Shown here piece after piece: positions 45,552 through 56,990 of a DNA stretch of 64,000 nucleotides. A program made the position numbers and the translations under genes. Source of the DNA: Cephalotus follicularis (taxonomy: Eukaryota > Streptophyta > Magnoliopsida > Oxalidales > Cephalotaceae); the NCBI GenBank assembly GCA_001972305.1, contig BDDD01000025.1:477593-541592 (forward strand). Reading direction: 5' to 3'. Each line of letters begins with the position of its first letter. The first letter of the stretch is position 1. The notes under the pieces were generated by a model. The model searched no databases. It worked only from the letters and a program-made list of their open reading frames with translations, and was not told where the DNA came from.

Positions 45552-48143
45552 TGTAACACCCCGTGTTATTATGGAGTATAATAATTTAATTATACATATT
45601 GGGCATGCACTAGCTCATTATAGTCTATGCTAATTGGAATAGCATATTATGCGTGTATGGCATTTATTATATTTTATGGACCTTTGATAAATTATTAAGA
45701 TAAGTATTAATTATTTAAGGCATGCATAAATTTATTTTGGGCTATGCGAAATTGAAATTTAGATCGTTTAAGTTTATTGGTTTTAATAGTGGGCTAAGGG
45801 TAAGTTGTTTAGGTGTTAAATTATTGTTAAAAGCCCAAACTCTCCCAAAACTTAAATTCTTTTAGCATGGCTGTATTTGCATGCTTGAAGGCCCAAAGTA
45901 TTGAAATTTTTTTGTAAAAAAATTCAGCCCAAAACATATTAAAGTCCATCCCTTATTTTTTCCAGCAGATTTTTTTCATGTTGAAGGTGCCAAAATGCCT
46001 TTATTTCTTCTTTATGCATGGCCCAATACACACAATTCTCTCCTCCACATTTCAGCCGAATTTTTACATTAAAAAGTGGCCCAAATTCGGCAATTCCTTA
46101 TCCCTATAGCCAGCCACATTTCTCCACTCTTCTCCACATTTCTAGACTCCTCAAGCTTACTAAGGAAGCCAATAAATCAGCACCTCAACACTTCAAGCAG
46201 ACGACGCCTCCCTCCCAATTTCCTGTAATTTACTTCAAATTCTTCAAGGTTTAAGCCAAGAAAATAAGCAATCCTCCTCCATTCTTGAAAATAACGCGGA
46301 TTCGGTTCCTGATCCGGAGCATCGCGGGGTTAATCAGCGATAGCCAGTTCCATAACTCAGTGAGTGGGACATTCCCTTCCTCTTATCTTAAGTCTTTTGT
46401 TGATATGTGCCCGGTTGTGTTGGTTGAGATTTGAATCTCATATGTCTTATGTGAGTTTAATTCTTGATTTGTATATGAGGTATGGATTCTGGGTGACTAA
46501 GTCACCTTCATGAGATATATGTCATTGTAATTATTATATCGTACTTGTACTCCGATACTGGTACTTTGTAATACGTCACATATGACTCTACCGGTCCAAG
46601 GAGTGGTATATGTTCGACGCTCAACTCTACTTAGCAGGCCCATTGGTCTATGATGGGGTGTTATGTGGAAACTGCCCCCGGATTCCATATATGGATCTGC
46701 GGCATACTATTGTCTATGATGGTATGCCGAGTGTGAGTGCAGCAGAGCTACTCCATTACCCTCCTATTGGACTGTATTTGGTTATTGACATATATATATA
46801 TATATATATGTATTGCACGCGGTCCCTCGGATAAGGTTGAGTGTGCGTGCGAATTTTTTCGGCCGATGGCTGGGTCCGTGCACTGATCATGCCGGCCCCT
46901 CGTTCGAGGCAGAGGTGGGCACTCTACACCGGTGTATGATGGATGATGATCACATCATGTAGCCTTACCTAGTATTATTGCTGTAGCGGTTATATTATGA
47001 CGCCATGTGATTTGGCGAGGATACGTGATGACGCCATGTGATTTGGCGGTGATATGAGACGATGACATGTGTACCAGTATTTCTTGGATATCATACTATT
47101 TTTATGGGCACATTACCTTGATTTATCATTGATGGTCATGTCTAAATTCTTGATATTCTTGCGTACTGATTTTATTGTTAGCCTATCTCTTGGTAGAGTA
47201 TTGATTTGATCTTTGATATTGTTCCACTGATTCTTATGTTATTGTTTGAGCGTTCTTTTATGGAGCCATGATAGTCTTTCATTTTTTTACTTATTGTCTC
47301 TACCCAATATGGGTTTATATTCTCGATCATGGCATATTTCTTTCAGCGCATCCAATTTTTGATGGATGCACCAGGGAATGTTTTGTTCTCACTCACTAGT
47401 CATTTGGACTAACCCCCTTATTGTTTTAATTTTTCAGTTGAGGCGGCGGTGGACCATCCAGCTGATGCACCAGTTCAGGAGTAGTGATTTTTTGAGGTAG
47501 ACCACAGGCCCGGCGCCATTTACTGGCACTTATAGCCAGCTTCACAGGCATACATTGGGCATATTTTTGGGATTGTATATATTTTCTTTATTATGTTTAT
47601 TTTTTAGTTAGTGACCTCCTTTTTAGAATTATATGATAGTATAGTGGTTATGATGAAATCAGGCAAATGTTGATAAGCCTGTGATGTAGAATTAGAATGA
47701 ACTGCTGAATCCTCCTTCGGGAGTGTGGATATTATAAACTGTCTTTTTATACAGGTGAAAAATTTGGGAAATATCCATTTTTAGGGGGAACTTTTGCAGT
47801 TTTTCTGCAGAAATTTCACCCATATAAAATAGACAAAAATTTAGATATGCCACCATGGTTATGAGTATAAAGGATTATCGTATTAAAAACGATGTTAGTA
47901 GGGTTAATGAGGTTGGGAATGGAATTAAATAGTGAATCTTGAAGTAATATGTTTAAAGAACAAATGTTGAATATATGGTTAAAGTAGATGAAATATTCTA
48001 ATGGACAAGTCAATTAAAAAAACTTTAAGGTTAAGCGTGCTTGAGTTAGAGAAATTTCCTAATGGATGACCTCCTGGGAAGCTAGTCCTTCATAATGCAT
48101 GACTTGTCGGTTAGGGTTACGGTTAAAGGGACGGGTCGTGTCA
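45552..48143 (+). repeat. 5' LTR of Gypsy J (2592 bp)
   Basis: TGTAACACCCCGTGTTATT to GGGACGGGTCGTGTCA. It includes a 31-bp tandem pair (GACGCCATGTGATTTGGCG, 46999-47055) and a TA microsatellite near 46788-46809. Unlike most LTRs in this window it has no TCGAC array. Confidence 0.92.
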
Positions 48144-48147
48144 GTTT

Positions 48148-48159
48148 TGGTATCAGAGC
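48148..48159 (+). promoter_or_regulatory. Primer binding site of Gypsy J
   Basis: TGGTATCAGAGC, complementary to initiator tRNA-Met, four bases inside the LTR. Confidence 0.85.
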
Positions 48160-48251
48160 GTAGGTTTGAGATTCTTTGGGGTTATGTATAGCATGCATTG
48201 CATATAGATTATATAATGAATAGTGATATACTGTTATTGCATGTGAAGGAA

Positions 48252-49487
48252 ATGGTGCCTCGTGGCCATGGTCGTGGTAGAGTACGTGGCCGAAGTGGAG
48301 GTAGAATAGTCTCCCAGCCACAAGCGGATCAGGGTATACCTCCTAGGGAGCCTGAGAGGCAGGCAGACCCTGTGATTCAGAGACAGCAGGCTCAGTCGGC
48401 AGCAGCTGCCGACATTCCAGCAGCGCAGTCTACGTCACATGTATCACCACCGCATCCAGCAGTTACAGGTGGACAGCCCGAGTTGATGCAGGCAGTTACA
48501 TTATTAGCCCAGGCTTTGGGTATTGCTAGATCCCAGCCGTTACCGATAGAGCGCATGCAGCGCTTGGGAGCTACAATCTTTGAGGGGACAGGAGATCCGG
48601 CTGATGCAGTGTCATGGTTGAGTCGTATAGAGCGTATATTTGAGCAGATTGGGATTACAGATGATTCGAGAGTTCGGTGTGCATCATTTCTGATGGAAAA
48701 GGGTGCCCTTCGCTGGTGGGAAACCCTCAGGGCTAGATATGAGGATCCAGCACAGATTACATGGGAGGTGTTCAGAGGAGAGTATCGTCAACACTTCTTT
48801 CCTCGCACATATATCCAGGAGAAACGGAGAGAGTTTATTCACTTGCGTCAGGGCAATATGACGGTGGCACAGTATGAGTATAGATTCATGGAGTTGTCTC
48901 ATTATGCTCCGGCTCTCGTAGCGGATCAGGCAGAGAGATGTCAGAAATTCTTAGAGGGGTTGAGACCAGAGATCCGACATACCGTAGCAGTCTCCCATTG
49001 GATTGTTTTCGGTGATTTAGTGGAGTCAGCAAAAAGGGTGGAGCAGAGTATATTTGATAAGAGGCTTCGTCAAGAGCAGGGTCAGAAACGACCTACATCA
49101 CGTTTCGATCAGGGAGAGAGTTCCTCTAGGGGTCAGAGACGTCGGGTACCTCTACCTTCTACTAGATCAGCTGATAGAGAGACCCACAGACCGACTAGAT
49201 CAGAGGGACGGAGAACATTCTCCCAGCCTCAGATGCAGACATCAGCTCCTAGTGCTATGAGAGAGAGATCTTATCAGAGTGGCAGACAGACTCGCGCTCA
49301 GAGTGTAGCGGTTTCTTCGCAGCCACCTCTATGTCAGACGTGTGGCCGATTCCATTATGGGGTGTGTCGCAATGGGATACGAGTATGCTATCGGTGTGGT
49401 CAGACAGGACACATTAAGAGAGATTGTCCACAGATTGCACAGCAGCAAACAGCAGGGGCTTCCGGATCAGCTCCTACAGTTAGGTAG
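48252..49487 (+). CDS. gag polyprotein of Gypsy J
   Basis: Open frame to 49487. I prefer the Met at 48252 (MVPRGHGRGRVRGRSGG), the form usual in this clade; the frame extends 18 codons further upstream to 48198. The retrotransposon gag domain spans about residues 100-240 (FEGTGDPADAVSWLSRIE, EKGALRWWETLRARYEDP, REFIHLRQGNMTVAQYEYRF). An Arg/Ser/Gln-rich linker follows, then one CCHC knuckle near the C-terminus (VCYRCGQTGHIKRDCPQ). It forms the cytoplasmic virus-like particle and packages element RNA. The N-terminal 100 residues are Gln/Pro/Ala-rich and probably disordered. Confidence 0.88.
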   Translation: MVPRGHGRGRVRGRSGGRIVSQPQADQGIPPREPERQADPVIQRQQAQSAAAADIPAAQSTSHVSPPHPAVTGGQPELMQAVTLLAQALGIARSQPLPIERMQRLGATIFEGTGDPADAVSWLSRIERIFEQIGITDDSRVRCASFLMEKGALRWWETLRARYEDPAQITWEVFRGEYRQHFFPRTYIQEKRREFIHLRQGNMTVAQYEYRFMELSHYAPALVADQAERCQKFLEGLRPEIRHTVAVSHWIVFGDLVESAKRVEQSIFDKRLRQEQGQKRPTSRFDQGESSSRGQRRRVPLPSTRSADRETHRPTRSEGRRTFSQPQMQTSAPSAMRERSYQSGRQTRAQSVAVSSQPPLCQTCGRFHYGVCRNGIRVCYRCGQTGHIKRDCPQIAQQQTAGASGSAPTVR

Positions 49488-49529
49488 TCTGCGGGCAGGG
49501 GTACAGTTCAGACAGGGTAGCAGTCGGGT

Positions 49530-52500
49530 GTGCCGAGGAGCGGGACTATTGCACCGCAGGCTAGTACTTCTAGAGCTGGCAGGGGTAGACAGCCGGGTAG
49601 ACCTGCGGCGACCGCCAGAGTTTATACATTGTCCAGAGATGAGGCACTGACAGCTCCTGATGTGGCAGTAGGTACGGCTATAATCTTTGGGAAGAATGAC
49701 ATAGTCTTATTTGACACGGGATCTACCCTATCTTTTATTGCTCAAACATTCTGCATTCATTCTGACCGAGATCTAAGTCCATTAGATGTCAGTGTGGTAG
49801 TATCAGTCCCTATGGGACAATCTTATCCGGTAGATCAAGTGTACCGGGACTGTGATGTTGTTGTTGGAGGACAAAGATTTCCAGCAGATCTTATACCCTT
49901 CCACATCGAGGATTTTGATGCTATCCTCGGTATGGATTAGTTATCAACTCATCGAGCATTGGTAGATTGTTCCAGAAGAATAGTTACCTTTTGTATGCCC
50001 GATGGATCCAGTATGCAGTTGGAGTGTGAGAGGCGCGCTGAACCGATTCGGATGATTTCAGCCATGGCAGTACACAAGATTTTGCAGGCATGTGGCCAGG
50101 GATATTTGGCTCATGTAGTAGATATTGGGATGGCTAATCCTAAGCTAGAAGATATACCTGTTGTGTGTGAGTTTCCGGACGTATTTCCGGAAGAATTGTC
50201 GGGACTACCACCAGAAAGGGAGATTGATTTTTTGATAGAGTTAATCCCTGGTACAGTTCCTATATCTCTCACACCTTACAGGATGGCACCGGTTGAGTTG
50301 AAAGAGCTGAAGGTGCAATTGCAGGAGTTGCTGGAGAAAGGATTCATAAGACCCAGTAGTTCTCCCTGGGGTGCTCCAGTGTTGTTTGTTAAGAAGAAGG
50401 ATGGTACGCTCCGGTTGTGTATTGACTACAGGCAGTTGAATAAGGTCACGATACAGAACAAGTATCCCTTACCTCGTATCGATGATCTATTTGATCAGCT
50501 ACAGGGAGCCTGTGTATTTTTGAAGATAGATCTTCGATCAGGGTATCATCAATTACGGATTCGTGAACAGGATATACTGAAGACTGCTTTTAGAAACTGA
50601 TATGGCCACTACGAGTTTTCGGTCATGCCTTTTGGGCTGACCAATACGCCGGAAGCATTTATGGATTTGATGAATCGAGTTTTTCGGCCTTTTCTAGACA
50701 ATTTTGTAGTGGTGTTCATAGACAATATGATGGTATATTCTCGCAGTCATACTGATCATGGTGGACATTTGATGACTGTTTTGCAGACGTTGAGAGATCA
50801 TCAGCTTTATGCCAAGCTCAGTAAATGTGAGTTTTGGCTAGACAGAGTTGTATTTTTGGGACATGTGATCTCGGGTCAGGGCATTGAAGTAGACCCAAAT
50901 AAAGTAGAAGCTGTATTGGCTTGGGAGCGACCCAGAAATGTTACAGAGATACGCAGTTTTCTGGGGCTGGCAAGATATTACATGAGGTTTATTGAAGGCT
51001 TCTTCTTGTTAGCTGCACCTTTGACTAAGCTGACAAGGAAGGAAGTTAAGTTTGAGTGGACCGATGACTGTGAAAGGAGTTTTCAGGAGTTGAAGAATAG
51101 ATTGACCACAGCTCCAGTTTTAGCTCTTCCATCTCCAGGTGGCGGTGGATTTGTAGTTTATAGTGATGCTTCCAGGCAAGGTTTGGGTTACGTACTAATG
51201 CAACATGGGGAGGTAATAGCTTATGCCTCGAGACAATTGAAAAGACATGAGGTTAATTATCCTACCCATGACTTGGAGTTAGCCGCGGTGGTCTTTGCCT
51301 TAAAGATTTGGAGTCATTATTTGTACGGGGAGACTTGCCAAATCTTTACTGATAATCAGAGTTTGAAATATTTATTTTCACAACAGCATCTTAACCTAAG
51401 GCAGAGGAGATGGATAGAGTTGATTAAAGATTATGACTGTACCATTGACTATCACCCTGGCAAGGCCAATGTCGTGGCAGATGCGTTGAGCAGGAAATCT
51501 TCTGCTTCCCTTGCCCATGTACAGTTCACTTATCTGCCGTTGTTGGAGCAGTTGATATCTACAGGTGCGGAGTTATCAGTGGATGATAATGGTGCGATAT
51601 TAGCTACCCTACGAGTGAGATCAATACTTGTGGATCGGATTAAAGAAGCACAGGAGCAGGATTGGAGACTTGTAAAACTTCTTAAACAGGTCAGAGAAGG
51701 TTCTAGGACGGATTTTCATATCAGGGAGGATGGCGCACTTATGTTTGATCAGAGAATCTGTGTGCCGCATGTAGAAGCTATTAAGCAAGAAATTTTAGAG
51801 GAAGCTCATTGTTAGGTATGGTCGATGCATCCTGGTAGTACTAAGATGTATCGAGATTTGAAGCAGAATTATTGGTGGAGGGGCATGAAAAAGGAGATAG
51901 CCGGGTATGTGGCAAGATGTTTGACATGTCAGCAGGTTAAAGCAGAAAGACAGAAACCCTCAGGATTATTACAGTCGCTTTCTATCCCAGAGTGGAAGTG
52001 GGAGCATATTACTATGGATTTTGTTTCAGGGCTTCCTCTTACTTAAAGAAAACGAGATGCCATATGGGTTATAGTTGACCGACTAACGAAGTCGGCGCAC
52101 TTTCTGCCGATACGCATGGATTACAGCTTAGAGAGATTAGCCCAGATGTATGTGGATGACATTGTCAGGCTACATGGGGTTCCCATTAGTATTGTATCAG
52201 ATAGAGATCCCCGGTTTACATCGAGATTTTGGCAGAGCTTGCAGACAGCTTTGGGTACAGAGTTGAGACTTCGTACTGCATATCATCCTCAGACTGACGG
52301 ACAGTCTGAGCGGACTATACAGATTTTGGAGGATATGCTGCGAGCTTGTGTCATGGATTTCAGGGGTAGTTGGGATACTCGCCTGACTTTGATTGAGTTT
52401 GCCTATAATAATAGTTACCAAGCTAGTATCGGCATGGCACCTTATGAGGCTTTGTATGGTAGACGATGTAGAACACCCTTGTGTTGGGATGATGTAGGAG

Positions 52501-53080
52501 AAAGGAGATTGTTGGGTCCAGATATAGTGAAGGGTGCTACAGAAAAGGTGAAGATCATCCAGGAGAGACTGCGGGCAGCGCAAAGCAGGCAAAAGAGCTA
52601 TACGGATAAACGTCGAAAGGATTTGGAATTTGAAGTCGGTGATAGAGTATTCCTTCGAGTATCACCCTATACAGGAGTTATCCGCTTTGGTAGGCGTGGC
52701 AAGCTAAGTCCCCGATATATTGGACCTTTTGAAATTTTACAGAGGATTGGACCTGTTGCATATCGGTTAGCTTTGCCACCAGAGTTGGCCCGTATTCATA
52801 ATGTCTTCCATGTATCAGTGTTGAGGAAATATATCCCAGATCCTTCACATATCTTAAATACCCCGATCGATTTGTCTGATGAGGATTTACCAGACTTAGC
52901 TTATGAAGAAGTGCCTATACAGATTTTGGATCGTTGAGATTAGGTTTTGAGGACCAAGACTATTCCATTGGTTAAGGTCTTATGGAGGAACCAAGTTGTA
53001 GAGGAGGCTACATGGGAGCGCGAAGATGAGATGAGGAAGCGCTACCCAGATCTCTTCGATGTTACAGGTGTGTGAATTTT
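49530..53080 (+). mobile_element. pol region of Gypsy J (broken)
   Basis: Domains in order. Aspartic protease lies about 49640-49940 (IVLFDTGSTLSFIA). Reverse transcriptase lies about 50260-50900 ([35 protein letters not shown]). RNase H lies about 51140-51500 ([47 protein letters not shown]). Integrase has its zinc finger at 51825-51950 ([27 protein letters not shown]) and its core at 52060-52480 ([26 protein letters not shown]). The C-terminal [15 protein letters not shown] domain and a chromo-type tail reach about 53030. About four or five breaks in total. The product would copy and integrate the element in the nucleus. Confidence 0.9.
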
Positions 53081-53112
53081 GAGGACAAAATTCTAAAAAA
53101 AGGGGGGGATAT

Positions 53113-55656
53113 TGTAACACCCCGTGTTATTATGGAGTATAATAATTTAATTATACATATTGGGCATGCACTAGCTCATTATAGTCTATGCTAATTGGAA
53201 TAGCATATTATGCGTGTATGGCATTTATTATATTTTATGGACCTTTGATAAATTATTAAGATAAGTATTAATTATTTAAGGCATGCATAAATTTATTTTG
53301 GGCTATGCGAAATTGAAATTTAGATGGTTTAAGTTTATTGGTTTTAATAGTGGGCTAAGGGTAAGTTGTTTAGGTGTTAAATTATTGTTAAAAGCCCAAA
53401 CTCTCCCAAAACTTAAATTCTTTTAGCATGGCTGTATTTGCATGCTTGAAGGCCCAAAGTATTGAAATTTTTTTGTAAAAAAATTCAGCCCAAAACACAT
53501 TAAAGTCCATCCCTTATTTTTTCCAGCAGATTTTTTTCATGTTGAAGGTGCCAAAATGCCTTTATTTCTTCTTTATGCATGGCCCAATACACACAATTCT
53601 CTCCACCACATTTCAACCGAATTTTTACATTAAAAAGTAGCCCAAATTCGGTAATTCCTTCTCCCTATAGCCAGCCACATTTCTCCACTCTTATCCACAT
53701 TTCTAGACTCCTCAAGCTTACTAAGGAAGCCAATAAATCAGCACCTCAACACTTCAAGCAGCCGACGCCTCCCTCCCCATTTCCTGTAATTTTCTTCAAA
53801 TTCTTCAAGGTTTAAGCCAAGAAAATAAGCAATCCTCCTCCATTCTTGAAACTAACGCGGATTCGGTTCCTGATCCGGAGCATCGCGGGGTTAATCAGCG
53901 ATAGCCAGTTCCATAACTCAGTGAGTGGGACATTCCCTTCCTCTTATCTTAAATCTTTTGTTGATATGTGCCCGGTTGTGTTGGTTGGGATTTGAATCCC
54001 ATATGTCTTATGTGAGTTTAATTCTTGATTTGTATATGAGGCATGGATTCTGGGTGACTAAGTCACCTTCATGAGATATATGTCATTGTAATTATTATAT
54101 CTTACTTGTACTCCGATACTGGTACTTTGTAATACGTCACATATGACTCTACCGGTCCAAGGAATGGTATATGTTCGACGCTCAACTCTACTTAGCAGAC
54201 CCATTGGTCTATGATGGGGTGTTATGTGGAAACTGCCCCCGGATTTCATATCTGGATCTGCGGCATACTATTCTCTATGATGGTATGCCGAGTGTGAGTG
54301 TAGCAGAGCTGCTCCATTACCCTCCTACGCGGTCCTTCGGATAAGGTTGAGTGTGCGTGCGGATTTTTTCGGACGATGGCTGGGTCCGTGCACTGATCAT
54401 GTCGGCCCCTCGTTCGAGGCAGAGGTAGGCACTCTATACCGGTGTATGATGGATGATGATCACATGCTGTAGCCTTACCTAGTATTATGGCTGCAGCGGT
54501 TATATTATGACGCCATGTGATTTGGCGGGGATACGTGATGACGCCATGTGATTTGGCGGTGATATGAGACGATGACAGGTGTACCAGTATTTCTTGGATA
54601 TCATACTGTTTTTATGGGCACATTGCCGTGATTTATCATTGATGATCATGTCTAAATTCTTGATATTCTTGCGTACTGATTTTATTGTTAGCCTATCTCT
54701 TGGTAGAGTATTGATTTGATCTTTGATATTGTTCCACTGATTCTTATGTTATTGTTTGAGCGTTCTTTTATGGAGCCATGATAGTCTTTCATTTTTTTAC
54801 TTATTGTCTCTACCCAATATGGGTTTATATTTTCGATCATGGCATATTTCTTTCAGTGTATCCAATTTTTGATGGATGCACCAGGGAATGTTTTGTTCTC
54901 ACTCACTAGTCATTTGGACTAACCCCCTTATTGTTTTAATTTTTCAGTTGAGGCGGCGGTGGACCATCCAGCTGATCCACCAGTTCAGGAGTAGTGATTT
55001 TTGGAGGTAGACCACAGGCCCGGCGCCATTTACTGGCACTTATAGCCAGCTTCTCATGCATACATTGGGCATATTTTTGGGGTTGTATATATTTTCTTTA
55101 TTATGTTTATTTTTTAGTTAGTGACATCCTTTTTAGAATTATAAGAGAGTATAGTGGTTATGATGAAATGAGGCAAATGTTGATAAGCCTGTGATGGATA
55201 GAATTAGAATGAACTGCTGAATCCTCCTTCAGGAGTGTGGATATTATAAACTGTCTTTTTATACAGGTGAAAAATTTGGGAAATGTCCATTTTTAGGGGG
55301 AACTTTTGCAATTTTTCTACAGAAATTTCACCCTATTAAAATAGACAAAAATTTAGATATACCACCATGGTTATGAGTATAAAGGATTATCGTATTAAAA
55401 ACGATGTTAATAGGGATAAGGAGGTTGGGAATGGAATTAAATAGTGAATCTTGAAGTAATATGTTTAAAGAACAAATGTTGAATATATGGTTAAAGTAGA
55501 TGAAATATTCTAATGGACAAGTCAATAAAAAAAAACTTTAAGGTTAAGCGTGCTTGAGTTAGAGATATTTCCTAATGGGTGACCTCCTGGGAAGCTAGTC
55601 CCTCATAAAGCACGACTTGTCGGTTAGGGTTACGGTTAAAGGGACGGGTCGTGTCA
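53113..55656 (+). repeat. 3' LTR of Gypsy J (2544 bp)
   Basis: Same termini as 45552-48143; preceded by the tract AAAAAAGGGGGGGATAT at 53095-53112. It lacks the 48-bp TA-rich piece of the 5' LTR. Confidence 0.92.
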
Positions 55657-56084
55657 AGTTCAGCTGAGCAAGGAATGGGAGAAGAGGGTGTCTTGTGTTT
55701 GTTTCCTTAATGTCCAATATATAGAATAAGTGTGCTAAGTGTTGTGTGTTAGCATATATGTGTATGTGATATAATAGGTGGTAGTTAGCTGTAATGTATG
55801 GTGTAGAATGAGAGACAAAGAGTTTGGAGATATGGCTACAGGTGGAAGTTAGGATGCTTGTAAGATATGATAGGATTTCATGTATTTAATGATAGACAGG
55901 GCCGATCATGCAAGTATTTATGTGGCCATAGTCCAAATACCTTGAAATTTAAACACAACGAACCCGAATAAAATAACAATAGGTATGCATATTAATAACA
56001 AATAGGACGAGTATAAATACAGATAGTGTACGAAATGTACAGAGCATACAATAAATACATAACAGATAAGTTCAGGTCATAACA

Positions 56085-56990
56085 GTTTTACCCCTCTTTT
56101 TTTCACATGTGAACAAAGATATGAAGGGCACAGTAGTAAGTTCACTTACATCTTTCCTTATAGTACATTCAATGCATTTGAGGTAAGCAGTTCGAACTCA
56201 AGCACAAAGGTGCTGTCAAATATCTATCTCAGAACATAACTAACTTAAACTTTTAGACAAGTCTTTATAAGAACTACCTTAGCTCAACAGGCTTTCCTTT
56301 TGCAGGTGTACTTGACTAAGTCCCAGAATCATATCCAGCGAAAATCCAAGGGACGAAACCAAAGGGGGGCCAGCAAGGGCCTGGCCCTTCCACAAATTTT
56401 TTTTAAAAAATTTGTATGAAATATTTATACTAAATTATTTTTAGTATTCTATATTTGCCCCTCTTCATAAATCTCTTTTTACACTCTGCCCCTTTCAAAT
56501 ATTTGAGGCTGGATCCGTCCGTGTGAGAGCCCAAACCCAAATTTGAGATCAACAAGTTTGGATCAGTCAACTGGTCATGACCAATTTTGGCATCTCTAAG
56601 TAATTATTTACTTATGAAGTAGAGCATGCTTTAGCATCTCGTTTTGAAGCTGGTATATACGTCGACGTGTGGGCCAACTAGAAAACGGACTCTGATGCTT
56701 AAATTTCTTGTGGGAGTAATCTTACTATATGCACAATAGGAACGAAAATCCGTTAGTACATGTTTAGCTTGCTTCAGTTATAATTAGTATGATGATTCTT
56801 TGCTAAAGCACGAAGTTAAACTCAATGTACCAAAACCAACCAGTAAGTAATCCCAAGAGCAATGAATTATTATCTAAATAAACTAATCGAAAAATAGTTC
56901 CATCAGAAAGTATACTCAACCGAACACAATATTTAAGTCCCAGATATGGCTCCTTACATCAAGTTGACTCTAAATCTTACATAGGAAAAA
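56085..56990. other. Upstream flank of the cytochrome b561 gene
   Basis: About 0.9 kb between solo LTR I and the start codon. It is AT-rich and has no open frame of note. It contains a MITE-like repeat (56350-56522) and, at 56661-56668, an isolated CGTCGACG word that is not part of an array. I cannot place the transcription start or a convincing TATA box. Confidence 0.5.
56350..56522. mobile_element. MITE-like element, ~173 bp
   Basis: The left end GGGACGAAACCAAAGGGGGG and the right end GAGGCTGGATCCGTCCGTG form an imperfect terminal inverted repeat (compare CGGACGGATCCAGCC on the minus strand). The inside is GC-rich at the start (GGGCCTGGCCC) and then T/A-rich, with TTGCCCCTCTT and CTCTGCCCCTTTCAAAT. 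A repeat with these words is common in plant intergenic DNA, in my recollection. No transposase; target duplication not resolved. Confidence 0.5.

Larger units (their letters stand above)
45552..55656 (+). mobile_element. Ty3/Gypsy chromovirus (Tekay-like) element J, structurally complete
   Basis: 10,105 bp: LTR 45552-48143, primer site 48148-48159, gag, pol, polypurine tract 53093-53112, LTR 53113-55656. Perfect target duplication AGTTC. By eye about 65-70 substitutions over ~2.54 kb of LTR (about 2.6%), plus a 48-bp length difference at a TA microsatellite present only in the 5' LTR; this suggests roughly a million years or somewhat more, depending on the rate used. Gag is open. Pol has about four or five breaks, so the copy is not autonomous as it stands. 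Assignment to Tekay/Del rests on the gag block and the chromo-type pol tail. Confidence 0.92.
43162..56084 (-). mobile_element. Solo LTR I (about 2.8 kb), split by Gypsy J (pieces 43162-45551, 55657-56084)
   Basis: The + strand starts TGTGATGCCCCACGTCC and ends TTCAGGTCATAACA. Flanking 5-mers GTTTC (43157-43161) and GTTTT (56085-56089) are a probable target duplication with one change. It has a minisatellite (43945-44110), motif array (44825-45115) and the TTTTAGGTAAAGAAATTCTAC block near 45370. There is no internal region, so it is a solo LTR. Element J inserted into it, as proven by the AGTTC duplication at 45547-45551 and 55657-55661. Confidence 0.8.
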
